This document shows, piece by piece, positions 34,031 to 43,267 of a stretch of DNA of 64,000 bases (its first letter is position 1; each line of letters opens with the position of its first letter). The stretch is from NCBI RefSeq assembly GCF_000026105.1, contig NC_008027.1, forward strand, positions 117,501 through 181,500, in the 5' to 3' direction. The position numbers and the translations under genes are program-made. Origin of the DNA: Pseudomonas entomophila L48 (lineage in GTDB: Bacteria; Pseudomonadota; Gammaproteobacteria; Pseudomonadales; Pseudomonadaceae). The notes below the pieces were generated by a model. That model was not told where the DNA came from. It ran no database searches and saw only the letters and a program-made list of their open reading frames with translations.

Positions 34031-36187
34031 GTGGAATCCGAAGTCAGTCGAGTCCAACTCAGCCACGATCCACGCAGTCAGCATGACGACCCGTTGCTGG
34101 ACAGTCTGCTGACCCTGTGTGTCCTGCACCAGAAGCCCGCCAGCCGGGCCATGCTGACCACCGGGCTGCCCTTGCCCTCGCAGCGCCTGACCGCCGAACT
34201 GCTGCCCCGCGCCGCAGCTCGGGCGGGCCTGCAGGGGCGCCTGCTGCAGCGCAAGCTGGAGCAGATCCCCAGCATCGCCATGCCGGCGATGGTGCTGCTC
34301 AAGGAGGGCCGCTGCGCGGTCCTGCTGGGTTGGGAGAATGAAGACACCGCCCGCCTGTTGCTCAGCGAGAGCGACGGCGGCGAAGTGCACGTCACCCGTG
34401 AAGCGTTGCAGAGCGACTACAGCGGCAAGGTGTTCTTCGCCCAGCCGCAGCACAAGTTCGACGTCAACCATGGCAACCTCATCCCGCGCGCGCGCTCGTG
34501 GTTCCGCGACACGCTGCTGCGCAGCAAGTGGCTGTACATCGACGCCATCGCCGCCAGCCTGGTAATCAACCTGATCGCCCTGGCCGCGCCGCTGTTCGTG
34601 ATGAACGTGTACGACCGCGTGGTGCCCAACCAGGCCACCTCGACCCTGTGGGTGCTGGCCATCGGCATTGCCGGCGCCTATGTCTTCGACCTCATCCTCA
34701 AGGGCTTGCGCAGCCTGTGCCTGGACCTGGCCGGCAAGAAGACCGACCTGATCATCTCGGCGACGCTGTTCGAGCGCATCGTGGGGATGTCGATGAAGTA
34801 CCGCCCGGCGCGGGTCGGCAGCTTTGCCCAGAACATCCACGAGTTCCAGGGGCTGCGCGACTTCCTCGCCTCGCTCACGCTGACCAGCCTGATCGACCTG
34901 CCGTTCACCCTGTTGATCCTGATGGTCATCGCTATCATCGGCGGGCACCTGGTGTGGATCCCGATCCTGGCCTTCCCGCTGGCCCTGGGTATCGGCTATG
35001 CCCTGCAGAAACCGCTGATGGCGACCATGGAGCGGACCATGGCCCTGGCCTCCGAGCGCCAGTCGAGCCTGATCGAGACCCTCGCCGGGCTGGACGCGGT
35101 CAAGGTCAACAACGCCGAGAGCGAGCGCCAGTACATGTGGGAGCAGACCCTCGGCACCCTCAGCCGCCTGGAGCTGCGGGTCAAGGTGCTGTCGGGCCTG
35201 GCCATGAACATCACCCTGCTGATCCAGCAGCTGGCGGGCGTGGCAATGATCTGCGTCGGCGTGTACCTGATCATCGACGGCAACCTCAGCATGGGCGGCC
35301 TGGTGGCCTGCTACATGCTCAGTGGCCGCGCCCTCGGCCCGCTGGGCCAGCTCAACGGCCTGCTGGCCCGCTACCAGCAAGCCAAGGTGACCATGGTCGC
35401 CACCGATCAGATGATGGAGCTGCCGCAAGAGCGCAACTTCGAGGAACGCCCGCTGAGCCGCCAGGTGCTGCAGGGCGCGGTTGAGTTCCGCGGGGTCGAG
35501 TTCACCTACCCCAACCAGCAGAACCAGGCGCTCAAGGGCATCAACCTGACCATCCGCCCGGGCGAGAAGGTCGGCATCATCGGCCGCAGCGGCTCGGGCA
35601 AGAGCTCGCTGGCCAAGCTGATCGTCGGCCTCTACGAGCCGGACAACGGCTCGCTGCTGGTTGATGGCGTGGACATTCGCCAGATCGACGTCAGCGAGCT
35701 GCGTCACAACATCGGCTACGTGCCCCAGGACATCCAGCTGCTGGCCGGCACCCTGCGCGACAACCTGGTCAGCGGCGCCCGCTACATCGAGGACGAGCTG
35801 ATCCTGCAGGCCGCTGAACTGGCGGGTGTGCACGAATTCGCCCGCCTGCACCCGGACGGTTACGAGCTGCAGGTCGGCGAGCGCGGCCAGAACCTGTCCG
35901 GCGGCCAGCGGCAGAACGTCGCCCTGGGCCGGGCCTTGCTGCTCAACCCGCAGATCCTGCTGCTCGACGAGCCCACCAGCGCCATGGACAACACCGGCGA
36001 GGAACGGCTCAAGCAGCGCCTGGCCGCGGTGATCGAAGGCAAGACCGTGCTGCTGGTCACCCACCGCGCCTCGTTGCTGTCGCTGGTGGACCGGTTGATC
36101 GTCATCGATCGTGGACAGATCGTCGCGGATGGCCCGAAAGCCGCCGTCATGGATGCGCTGAAGAAGGGGCAGATCAGTGTTGCATAA
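34031..36187 (+). CDS. lapB: LapB type I secretion ABC transporter
   Basis: 718 residues, inner-membrane ABC exporter for LapA. The N-terminal domain (about 20-135) has the C39 peptidase-like fold but lacks the catalytic cysteine motif, as expected for RTX adhesin exporters, which do not cleave their substrate. The transmembrane domain is about 165-440. The ATPase domain carries Walker A GRSGSGKSS (near 518-526), signature LSGGQRQ (near 622) and Walker B ILLLDEPTSAMD (near 642). The start is GTG at 34031 after GAAGAGAG. It overlaps lapC by 11 bp. Confidence 0.96.
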   Translation: MESEVSRVQLSHDPRSQHDDPLLDSLLTLCVLHQKPASRAMLTTGLPLPSQRLTAELLPRAAARAGLQGRLLQRKLEQIPSIAMPAMVLLKEGRCAVLLGWENEDTARLLLSESDGGEVHVTREALQSDYSGKVFFAQPQHKFDVNHGNLIPRARSWFRDTLLRSKWLYIDAIAASLVINLIALAAPLFVMNVYDRVVPNQATSTLWVLAIGIAGAYVFDLILKGLRSLCLDLAGKKTDLIISATLFERIVGMSMKYRPARVGSFAQNIHEFQGLRDFLASLTLTSLIDLPFTLLILMVIAIIGGHLVWIPILAFPLALGIGYALQKPLMATMERTMALASERQSSLIETLAGLDAVKVNNAESERQYMWEQTLGTLSRLELRVKVLSGLAMNITLLIQQLAGVAMICVGVYLIIDGNLSMGGLVACYMLSGRALGPLGQLNGLLARYQQAKVTMVATDQMMELPQERNFEERPLSRQVLQGAVEFRGVEFTYPNQQNQALKGINLTIRPGEKVGIIGRSGSGKSSLAKLIVGLYEPDNGSLLVDGVDIRQIDVSELRHNIGYVPQDIQLLAGTLRDNLVSGARYIEDELILQAAELAGVHEFARLHPDGYELQVGERGQNLSGGQRQNVALGRALLLNPQILLLDEPTSAMDNTGEERLKQRLAAVIEGKTVLLVTHRASLLSLVDRLIVIDRGQIVADGPKAAVMDALKKGQISVA

Positions 36188-37553
36188 GCTGGATATGGGG
36201 CGTTTCAAGGACAACCTGCGCCGTTACTTCAAGGGTTCCGAATCCCTGGCCGGGCAGCCACTGCCCGAGGTCAACAAGGCGCTGATCGAGGATGCGCCGC
36301 GCATCGTGCGCCTGACCATCTGGGGTGTGATCGCGTTCTTCCTGTTCATGATCGTCTGGGCCAGTGTCGCGCCCATCGACGAGGTGACGCGCGGGGAGGG
36401 CAAGGCCATCCCGTCGTCCAAGGTGCAGAAGATCCAGAACCTCGAGGGCGGTATCGTCGCCGAAATCTTCGCCAAGGAAGGGGAGATCGTCGAAGTCGGC
36501 CAGCCGCTGCTGCGCCTGGACGAGACCCGCTTCGCCTCCAACGTCGACGAAACCGAGGCTCTGCGCCTGGCCATGGCCCTGCGTGTGCAGCGCCTGAACG
36601 CCGAGGTCGAGGACAAGACACTGCAGATCGATGAAGAGCTGCGCAAGGCTGCCCCCAGCCAGGCCGCCAACGAGCAGTCGCTGTACCAGAGCCGTCGCCA
36701 GCAGTTGCAGGATGAGGTGGCAGGTTTGCAGCAGCAACTGGTGCAGAAGCAGCAGGAGCTGCGCGAGTTCAACTCCAAGCGCGCCCAGTACGCCAACAGC
36801 CTGCAGCTGCTGCGCCAGGAGATCGCCATGTCCGAGCCGCTGGTGGCCCAGGGCGCGATCTCCCAGGTCGAAGTGCTGCGCCTGCGCCGCGCCGAGGTCG
36901 AGAACCGTGGCCAGATGGACTCCACCAGCCTGGCCATCCCACGGGCCGAGGCAGCGATCAAGGAAGTCGAGAGCAAGATCGAGGAGACCCGCGGCAAGTT
37001 CCGCAGCGAGGCGCTGACCCAGCTCAACGAGGCGCGCACCGAGCTGAACAAGGCCACCGCCACCAGCAAGGCGCTGGATGACCGGGTGAACCGCACCGTG
37101 GTCACTTCGCCGGTGCGGGGCATCGTCAAGCAGCTGCTGGTCAACACCATCGGCGGGGTGATCCAGCCGGGCAGCGACATCATCGAGATCGTGCCGCTGG
37201 ACGACACCCTGGTGATCGAAGCGAAGATCCTGCCCAAGGATATCGCCTTCCTGCACCCGGGCCAGGAAGCCACGGTCAAGTTCAGCGCCTACGACTACAC
37301 CATCTACGGCGGCATGAAGGCCAAGCTCGAGCAGATCGGCGCCGACACCATCACCGACGAAGACAAGAAGACCACCTACTACCTGATCAAGCTGCGCACC
37401 GATAAAAGCCACCTGGGTACGGACGAGAAGCCGCTGCTGATCATCCCGGGGATGGTGGCGACGGTGGACATCATGACCGGCAAGAAGACCATCATGAGCT
37501 ACCTGCTCAAGCCGATCATCAAGGCCCGCAGCGAGGCGTTGCGCGAACGCTGA
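36177..37553 (+). CDS. lapC: LapC membrane-fusion protein
   Basis: 458 residues, HlyD-family adaptor linking LapB to LapE. A short cytoplasmic N-terminus is followed by one TM segment (LTIWGVIAFFLFMIVWASV, about 44-62), a lipoyl-like half (VQKIQNLEGGIVAEIFAKEG), a long coiled coil (about 125-300) and the C-terminal beta domain (RTVVTSPVRGIVKQL onward). The start is GTG at 36177, inside the end of lapB, with AAGGGG upstream; ATG at 36195 has no ribosome site. The overlap indicates translational coupling. A different type of REP follows 6 bp later. Confidence 0.95.
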   Translation: MLHKLDMGRFKDNLRRYFKGSESLAGQPLPEVNKALIEDAPRIVRLTIWGVIAFFLFMIVWASVAPIDEVTRGEGKAIPSSKVQKIQNLEGGIVAEIFAKEGEIVEVGQPLLRLDETRFASNVDETEALRLAMALRVQRLNAEVEDKTLQIDEELRKAAPSQAANEQSLYQSRRQQLQDEVAGLQQQLVQKQQELREFNSKRAQYANSLQLLRQEIAMSEPLVAQGAISQVEVLRLRRAEVENRGQMDSTSLAIPRAEAAIKEVESKIEETRGKFRSEALTQLNEARTELNKATATSKALDDRVNRTVVTSPVRGIVKQLLVNTIGGVIQPGSDIIEIVPLDDTLVIEAKILPKDIAFLHPGQEATVKFSAYDYTIYGGMKAKLEQIGADTITDEDKKTTYYLIKLRTDKSHLGTDEKPLLIIPGMVATVDIMTGKKTIMSYLLKPIIKARSEALRER

Positions 37554-37559
37554 TCGATC

Positions 37560-37676
37560 TTGTGGGAGCGGCCTTGCGTCGCGAAAGGGCCGCGCAGCGG
37601 CCCCCGCTTCCTGCATCGGCGCTGGTTCCCTGGGGCTGCTTCGCAGCCCTTTCGCGACGCAAGGCCGCTCCCACAG
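37560..37676. repeat. REP-like inverted repeat, second family
   Basis: TGTGGGAGCGGCCTTGCGTC at the left end and its complement GACGCAAGGCCGCTCCCACA at the right end, with inner arms CGCGAAAGGGC / GCCCTTTCGCG. The head sequence (GGAGCGGCCTTGCGTCGCG) differs from the other REPs in the window. It ends the lapEBC operon. Confidence 0.88.
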
Positions 37677-37756
37677 GTGAGCGTAAGGTCTGAAGGCGCA
37701 ACCCCTTCATATGTATATGCTCTAACGGTATTTAAAATATCGTTCTTATGACTTTA

Positions 37757-37880
37757 TAGTCACTCCCACTGCGTACCCGCCGACCAATCGGCGCGCCGCA
37801 CGACTCGAACCCACACGGGCAAACCCCGTGCGTTTCCGATCGTTGCGCGCCCTGAAGTCGCGCACTGCGTGGGAGTGACC
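37757..37880 (+). promoter_or_regulatory. Structured 5' leader able to mask the ribosome-binding site
   Basis: GTCACTCCCAC (37759-37769) is the perfect complement of GTGGGAGTGAC (37869-37879), and the second arm contains the GGGAG ribosome-binding site of the next gene. Inside the 99-nt loop are CGCCGA-CCAA-TCGGCG (37778-37793), GGCGCGC pairing with GCGCGCC (37790-37796 with 37845-37851) and CACGGG-CAAAC-CCCGTG (37814-37830). The first two inner helices share bases and are mutually exclusive. I do not recognise a named riboswitch class. Confidence 0.5.
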
Positions 37881-37881
37881 A

Positions 37882-38781
37882 ATGCCAGCCGCCTCGAACG
37901 CCTTGTCGTCCATCGACAGCGCCCTGCCGCAAACCTTCGACATCCGCCCGTTCCCGGGTGCCGTCGGCGCCGAGATCGTCGGCCTCGACCTGGCCCGACC
38001 GGTCAATGTCGAGGATTTCACCCGAATCCACCGCGCCCACCTGGACCACCATGTCCTGGTGTTTCGCGACCAGCGCATCAGCCCCGAACAACAGATTGCC
38101 TTCAGCCGCCGCTTCGGCGAGCTGCAAATCCATGTGCTCAAGCAGTTCCTGCTGGCGGGCCACCCCGAGATCCTGATCGTGTCCAACATCGTCGAAGACG
38201 GCCGCAACGTCGGCCTGGGCGATGCCGGCAAGTTCTGGCACTCCGATCTTTCGTACAAGGAACTCCCCAGCCTGGGCTCGATGCTGCATGCCCAGGAGCT
38301 GCCCAGCGAAGGCGGCGACACCCTGTTCGCCGACATGCACAAGGCCTGGGACGCCGTGCCCGATGCCCTGCGCAAGGTCGTCGAGGGCCGTGACGCCGCT
38401 CACTCCTACACCGCCCGCTATGCCGAGACCAAGTTCGAAGGCAACTGGCGCCCGACCCTCACTGCCGAGCAACTGGCTCAGGTCCAGGAAGTCATCCACC
38501 CGGTGGTACGCACTCACCCGGAAAACGGCCGCAAGGCGCTGTTCGTCAGCGAAGGCTTCACCACCCGCATCGTCGGCCTGCCGGATGACGAGAGCCGTGA
38601 CGTATTGCAGCAGCTGTACGCCCTGAGCGTGCTCGAGCAGCACATCTACCGCCATCAGTGGCAGCCGAACGACCTGGTGTTCTGGGACAACCGTTCGCTG
38701 ATCCACCTGGCCGCCGGCTGCCCCGCGCACCTGCGGCGCAAGCTGTACCGCACCACCATCCAGGGCGACGCCCCGTTCTGA
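37882..38781 (+). CDS. TauD-family Fe(II)/2-oxoglutarate dioxygenase
   Basis: 299 residues, TauD/TfdA family. The iron-binding facial triad is visible: His120 and Asp122 (FWHSDLSY) and His275 (NRSLIHLAAG); Arg290 (KLYRTTIQG) is the likely 2-oxoglutarate carboxylate anchor. Such enzymes hydroxylate the carbon next to a sulfonate, sulfate ester or other acidic group, releasing sulfite or sulfate. The three ABC-transporter genes just downstream suggest use of an organic sulfur source during sulfate limitation; the substrate is not known. ATG 37882 follows GGGAG by 6 nt. It is the first gene of a four-gene operon behind a structured leader. Confidence 0.9.
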   Translation: MPAASNALSSIDSALPQTFDIRPFPGAVGAEIVGLDLARPVNVEDFTRIHRAHLDHHVLVFRDQRISPEQQIAFSRRFGELQIHVLKQFLLAGHPEILIVSNIVEDGRNVGLGDAGKFWHSDLSYKELPSLGSMLHAQELPSEGGDTLFADMHKAWDAVPDALRKVVEGRDAAHSYTARYAETKFEGNWRPTLTAEQLAQVQEVIHPVVRTHPENGRKALFVSEGFTTRIVGLPDDESRDVLQQLYALSVLEQHIYRHQWQPNDLVFWDNRSLIHLAAGCPAHLRRKLYRTTIQGDAPF

Positions 38782-38799
38782 CGACTGAGGACATTCATC

Positions 38800-39819
38800 A
38801 TGCGCACATCCATCAGCCGCCTGGCGGCCAGCATCGCCCTGGGCGCCAGCTTGGGTCTAGGCAGCCTCGTGGCGCCCAGCGTGGCCCACGCCGAAGGGCA
38901 GATCCGCATCGCCGAGCAGTTCGGCATCGTCTACCTGCTGCTCAACGTGGTGCGTGACCAACAACTGATCGAGAAGCACGGCAAGGAGCAGGGCATCGAC
39001 ATCAAGGTCGACTGGGCCCAGCTTTCCGGCGGCGCGGCGATCAACGACGCACTGCTGTCCGGCTCGGTGGACATTGCCGGTGCCGGTGTCGGCCCGCTGC
39101 TTACCGTGTGGGATCGCACCAAGGGGCGGCAGAACGTCAAGGCCGTGGCCTCGCTGGGCAACTTCCCGTACTACCTGGTCAGCAGCAACCCCAACGTGAA
39201 GACCATCGCCGATATTGGTGACAAGGACCGCATCGCCGTTCCGGCGGTGGGCGTTTCGGTACAGTCGCGCTTCCTGCAGTACGCCGCCGCCCAGCAGTGG
39301 GGCGACAAGGAATACAACCGCCTCGACAAGTACACCCTGGCGGTGCCGCACCCGGACGCCACCGCAGCGCTGCTGGCCGGTGGCACCGAGCTCAACGGGC
39401 ACTTCTCCAACCCGCCGTTCCAGGACCAGGTGCTGGCCAACAAGAACGTGCATGTGGTGCTCAACAGCTACGACCTGCTCGGCCCCAACTCGCCGACGCT
39501 GCTGTTCGCCACCGAGAAATTCCGCAATGACAACCCGAAGACCTACAAGGCCTTCGTCGATGCCCTGGCGGAAGCCGCCGACTTCGCCCAGAAGGACAAG
39601 GCCGCCGCCGCCGACACCTACATCCGCGTGACCCAGGCCAAGATCGACCGCGACGCGCTGATCAAGCTGATCGACAACCCGCAGTACGAGTTCACCGTCA
39701 CCCCGAAGAACACCTACAAGCTGGCCGACTTCCTCTACCGGGTCGGCGCGATCAAGAACAAGCCGGCGTCGTGGAAGGACTACTTCTTCCAGGATGAACG
39801 CCCGCTGCAGGGGAGCTGA
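38800..39819 (+). CDS. ABC transporter periplasmic substrate-binding protein (TauA/SsuA-like)
   Basis: 339 residues. The signal peptide runs MRTSISRLAASIALGASLGL to AHA, with likely cleavage after Ala31. The NMT1/SsuA-like fold is seen in IRIAEQFGIVYLLLNVV, LSGGAAINDALLSGSVDIAG and ALLAGGTELNGHFSNPPF. The family binds sulfonates, nitrate or thiamine precursors; the dioxygenase next door favours an organosulfur compound. ATG 38800 follows GAGGA, 18 bp after the dioxygenase stop. Confidence 0.92.
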   Translation: MRTSISRLAASIALGASLGLGSLVAPSVAHAEGQIRIAEQFGIVYLLLNVVRDQQLIEKHGKEQGIDIKVDWAQLSGGAAINDALLSGSVDIAGAGVGPLLTVWDRTKGRQNVKAVASLGNFPYYLVSSNPNVKTIADIGDKDRIAVPAVGVSVQSRFLQYAAAQQWGDKEYNRLDKYTLAVPHPDATAALLAGGTELNGHFSNPPFQDQVLANKNVHVVLNSYDLLGPNSPTLLFATEKFRNDNPKTYKAFVDALAEAADFAQKDKAAAADTYIRVTQAKIDRDALIKLIDNPQYEFTVTPKNTYKLADFLYRVGAIKNKPASWKDYFFQDERPLQGS

Positions 39820-39825
39820 TCACCC

Positions 39826-40689
39826 ATGACCGCCCCCTTGCCAGGCCACGCGGCCAGCAACCTGAGCCCTGTCGCCACGCCACCGCTGCTGGCGGTGGAC
39901 AACCTGAGCCTCGAATACCGCACCGCCCAGCGCGTGGTGCGGGCCACCCACCAGGTCAGCTTCGAAGTCGACCGCGCCGACCGCTTCGTGCTGCTCGGCC
40001 CGTCCGGTTGCGGCAAGTCCACCTTGCTCAAGGCCGTGGCCGGTTTCATCGAACCCCGCGAAGGGCGGATCCTGCTCCAGGGCCAGCCGGTGCGCGGCCC
40101 CGGGCCGGACCGCATCGTGGTGTTCCAGGAGTTCGACCAACTGCCGCCGTGGAAAACGGTGAAGCAGAACGTGATGTTCCCGCTGCTGGTGTCCGGGCAG
40201 CTCAAGCGCGCCGAGGCCGAGGAGCGGGCGCTGCACTATCTGGACAAGGTTGGCTTGGCGGCCTTTGCCGACGCCTATCCCCATACCCTGTCCGGCGGCA
40301 TGAAGGCCCGCGTGGCCATCGCCCGGGCACTGGCGACGCAGCCGAAGATCCTGCTGATGGACGAGCCGTTCGCCGCGCTGGACGCGCTTACTCGCCGCAA
40401 GATGCAGGAAGAACTGCTGCTGTTGTGGCAAGAGGTGCGTTTCACCCTGCTGTTCGTCACCCACTCCATCGAGGAGGCGCTGGTGGTCGGCAACCGCATC
40501 CTGCTGCTGTCGCCGCACCCCGGGCGGGTGCGGGCTGAAGTGCATAGCCACCAGTACGACCTCGGCAGCCTGGGTGGCAGCGATTTCCAGGCCAGCGCCA
40601 GGCGTATTCACCGCCTGCTGTTCGACCAGGCCGATGCCCCGGAGCAAGCGGGTGATCTGGGCTTCAACGACATCCGTATCGCCTACTGA
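39826..40689 (+). CDS. ABC transporter ATP-binding protein (TauB/SsuB-like)
   Basis: 287 residues. Walker A GPSGCGKST (58-66), Q-loop FQEFDQL (100-106), signature LSGGM (155-159), Walker B ILLMDEP (175-181) and the H-loop FVTHSIEEAL are all intact. It energises the importer with the permease that follows. It starts 6 bp after the binding-protein stop, with GGGGAGCTGATCACC before ATG. Confidence 0.94.
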   Translation: MTAPLPGHAASNLSPVATPPLLAVDNLSLEYRTAQRVVRATHQVSFEVDRADRFVLLGPSGCGKSTLLKAVAGFIEPREGRILLQGQPVRGPGPDRIVVFQEFDQLPPWKTVKQNVMFPLLVSGQLKRAEAEERALHYLDKVGLAAFADAYPHTLSGGMKARVAIARALATQPKILLMDEPFAALDALTRRKMQEELLLLWQEVRFTLLFVTHSIEEALVVGNRILLLSPHPGRVRAEVHSHQYDLGSLGGSDFQASARRIHRLLFDQADAPEQAGDLGFNDIRIAY

Positions 40690-40702
40690 CAGGAGCCAGG
40701 GC

Positions 40703-41566
40703 ATGACGACGACACCTGTACGCCAGGAATACGAAGTGCAACTGCAACCCCTGCCCGGGGTGCCGCTGGAGCGTGAGCTGCCGGTAGCGCAACGGTTGTG
40801 GCAGCAGGGCTGGCTGCGCAAGGCACTGATCCTGGCGCTGCTCGCAGGCATCTGGGAGGCGGTGGCCCGCTATACCGGCAATGACCTGCTGCTGCCCAGC
40901 TGCCTGCAGACCGCCACGGCACTGTGGGATGGCCTGGCCAGTGGCGAGCTGCCGGCCAAGGTCGGGGTTTCGCTGGTGGTGCTGCTCAAGGGCTATGTGC
41001 TGGGTATCGTCCTCGCCTTCGGCCTGACCAGCCTGGCGGTTTCGACGCAGTTGGGGCGTGACCTGCTGGGTACCCTCACCTCGATGTTCAACCCCTTGCC
41101 GGCCATCGCTCTTTTGCCACTGGCGTTGCTGTGGTTCGGGCTGGGCGACAACAGCCTGATCTTCGTGCTGGTGCATTCGGTGCTCTGGGCGCTGGCGCTG
41201 AACACCTACGCAGGTTTTCTCGGGGTTTCCGAAACCCTGCGTATGGCAGGACGTAACTACGGCCTGCGCGGTCTGCGCCTGGTGCTGCACATCCTGGTGC
41301 CGGCGGCGCTGCCGTCGATCCTGTCCGGGCTGAAAATCGGCTGGGCGTTCGCCTGGCGCACGCTGATCGCCGCCGAGCTGGTGTTCGGCGCCAGCAGCGG
41401 CAAGGGTGGGCTGGGTTGGTACATCTTCCAGAACCGCAACGAGCTGTACACCGACAAGGTGTTCGCCGGGCTGGCGGTGGTGATCCTGATCGGCTTGCTG
41501 GTGGAGGGGCTGGTGTTCAACACCCTGGAACGGCTGACGGTAAGGCGCTGGGGGATGCAGCGCTAG
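40703..41566 (+). CDS. ABC transporter permease (TauC/SsuC-like)
   Basis: 287 residues with about six membrane segments (for example ALILALLAGIWEAVA, VGVSLVVLLKGYVLGIVLAF and the C-terminal VFAGLAVVILIGLLVEGLVF). The EAA loop that contacts the ATPase is near GVSETLRMAGRNYGLRG. ATG 40703 is chosen because AGGAG lies 7 nt upstream; longer frames run into the ATPase gene. Last gene of the cassette, ending 17 bp before a REP pair. Confidence 0.93.
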   Translation: MTTTPVRQEYEVQLQPLPGVPLERELPVAQRLWQQGWLRKALILALLAGIWEAVARYTGNDLLLPSCLQTATALWDGLASGELPAKVGVSLVVLLKGYVLGIVLAFGLTSLAVSTQLGRDLLGTLTSMFNPLPAIALLPLALLWFGLGDNSLIFVLVHSVLWALALNTYAGFLGVSETLRMAGRNYGLRGLRLVLHILVPAALPSILSGLKIGWAFAWRTLIAAELVFGASSGKGGLGWYIFQNRNELYTDKVFAGLAVVILIGLLVEGLVFNTLERLTVRRWGMQR

Positions 41567-41583
41567 CCGCAGGGCACTGGGTC

Positions 41584-41672
41584 TCTGTAGGAGCGGCTTT
41601 AGCCGCGATGCAGGCGACGCGGTGTCTGGCACCCGCTTCGCGGGTGATCGCGGCTAAAGCCGCTCCTACAGG
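41584..41672. repeat. REP pair overlapping the WYL-gene stop
   Basis: TGTAGGAGCGGCTTTAGCCG and its inverted copy flank CACCCGCTTCGCGGGTG. It separates the convergent permease and WYL-type genes. The TAG stop of the latter (41666-41668) lies inside the right-hand REP. Confidence 0.9.
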
Positions 41673-42226
41673 CCTTGGTACTGGGCGGCGGCGGCGGTCA
41701 GCGTGCGGGCGATCTCCTCGCGCAACGTGCTCGGCAACTCCACCACCAACCCCTGCCCCTGGCTCAGCAACCACCAGCGCAGCGGCCAGCCATCGACCAC
41801 CGTGGCCCGCAACCGGTGCCCCTGCTCCAGCGCGGTCAGCTGCATGTCTGCGGTCAACGGCGCCTCGCGCAACTGACGGGCCAGGTGGTCGCTGACCCAC
41901 GCCTGCAACTCGACCCCTTCACCCACGACCGGCTGCAGCGAATCGCCACGCAGGTAGCCCTGCAGATCGAAATTCCCCCGCAGCTCGCTACCCGCGCTGG
42001 CCGACCAGTGCCAGCCAAACGGAATGCTCTTGTCGTTACGCTCCAGCGGAAAGATCAGCGACAGCTCGTTCAGGTCCCGTTCCACCGTGCGCTTGCTGAC
42101 ACTGAAGCCCACGTCACGCAGGCGCCACACCAGCTCGGCGCTGGTGATCCCGGGTGAGCGGCTGGGCAGCTGGCGCAGCAAGGCCCATTGGCGGCTGAGG
42201 GTGGCGCGGGTGGTGGCGAACGGCAA
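41666..42226 (-). CDS. Short WYL-type helix-turn-helix regulator
   Basis: 186 residues. The N-terminal HTH (about 10-65: WALLRQLPSRSPGITSAELV, SVSKRTVERDLNELS) is typical of WYL-domain regulators, followed by a reduced WYL-like region with a C-terminal WLLSQGQGLVVELP. Usual family members have about 300 residues, so the effector domain is incomplete. The frame ends at a TAG contributed by a REP element, which may have cut off the original C-terminus. The start is TTG at 42226 with AAGGA 9 nt upstream; other starts are possible. It is divergent from the Sel1 gene. Target genes are unknown. Confidence 0.7.
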   Translation of the reverse strand: MPFATTRATLSRQWALLRQLPSRSPGITSAELVWRLRDVGFSVSKRTVERDLNELSLIFPLERNDKSIPFGWHWSASAGSELRGNFDLQGYLRGDSLQPVVGEGVELQAWVSDHLARQLREAPLTADMQLTALEQGHRLRATVVDGWPLRWWLLSQGQGLVVELPSTLREEIARTLTAAAAQYQGL

Positions 42227-42433
42227 AAGGAAACGTCCTTGTCTAGGCTATGCCGCCATAGGATGGCGACACGGGTGGGGCATGGCAATTGGCCACAGCC
42301 TGCTCAGATCAAGGAACAGGCAAATGGTTGCCAGGGATCGAATCGTTCGCGACAGGTTTTGTCGTGGCATCGCGCAGAATCACGCCTCATCACAGTCGTG
42401 GTCGGTGCTGTGGGTCGTTCAATGAGGATGAAC

Positions 42434-43246
42434 ATGTCTGCTGCCAGCAATATCCATTCGCTGCTCGCGCGGCTATTACCCGAGCGGATCGTCCCGGCGC
42501 CGGCGCGCCCGGGGCAACGCCACCGGCTGTTCGCCGGGATCGGCATGCCGAGCCAGCAGGCGCTGGCGGGCGAGCGCTTCGGCCTGGTCGACCGCCTGGA
42601 TGAAGCGGTCGACTTGCAGGCGATCTATGCCGACCTCTGCCGCCAGGCACTGCTGGGCAACGTGGCGGTGCTCAACGACCTGGGCTGGATCTGGCTCAAC
42701 GGCAAGTACTGGCGTGGCGACACGGTGCTGGCGGGGCACCTGTTGCGCATGGCGGCGTTGCAGGGCAATGCGGCCGCCTGGTTCAACCTCGGGCAGCAGC
42801 ACTACTTCGGCAAGGGTGTGGATATCTCCTATGCCAACGCCGCCGAGTACTACCGGCATGCCTTCGAGCGCGGCATGCCCCTGGCCGCGGCCGCGCTGGG
42901 GGACCTTTACGAGGAAGAAGTCTGTGACGGTGGCCAGGACTGGCAGGTCGACCCCTGCGAAGCCTACCAGTGGTTCCTGCGCGGGGCCCGGCAGGGTGAG
43001 ACGCGCTGCCGTTTCGAGGTGGGCTATCGCCTGTTGCATGGGCTGTATGTGGACCCGGATACCAAGGCCGCGCTGTACTGGCTCGAGCTGGCGGCGGCGA
43101 CCGGGGTGATGCAGGCGGCTGAAGAGCTGGCGGTGCATTTCAGTAGCCGCGATGCGGCGCGCTACCTGGGGTGGCGGGACCAGGCGATCAAGCTGGGTAG
43201 CAACCTGGCGTTGACCATGAAGCTGGAAGATCAGATCCAGCCATGA
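42434..43246 (+). CDS. Sel1-like repeat protein
   Basis: About 270 residues with four or five Sel1/TPR-like alpha-hairpin repeats (AALQGNAAAWFNLGQQHYFG; ANAAEYYRHAFERGMPLAAA; CEAYQWFLRGARQGETRCRF; TKAALYWLELAAATGVMQAA). No signal peptide. Such proteins act as protein-interaction scaffolds; no partner is evident. ATG 42434 is preferred (AGGA 6 nt upstream); in-frame ATGs at 42422 and 42428 exist. It is followed by a REP pair. Confidence 0.85.
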   Translation: MSAASNIHSLLARLLPERIVPAPARPGQRHRLFAGIGMPSQQALAGERFGLVDRLDEAVDLQAIYADLCRQALLGNVAVLNDLGWIWLNGKYWRGDTVLAGHLLRMAALQGNAAAWFNLGQQHYFGKGVDISYANAAEYYRHAFERGMPLAAAALGDLYEEEVCDGGQDWQVDPCEAYQWFLRGARQGETRCRFEVGYRLLHGLYVDPDTKAALYWLELAAATGVMQAAEELAVHFSSRDAARYLGWRDQAIKLGSNLALTMKLEDQIQP

Positions 43247-43267
43247 CCCATTGCTTTGAGGCGTCCT

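Noticed and set aside
37801..37850. tRNA-like T-loop (GGTTCGAGTC on the minus strand) with a 5-bp stem and 7-nt loop beside it
   Set aside because: The T-stem does not pair properly and there is no acceptor or D-arm; better explained as part of the plus-strand leader structure.
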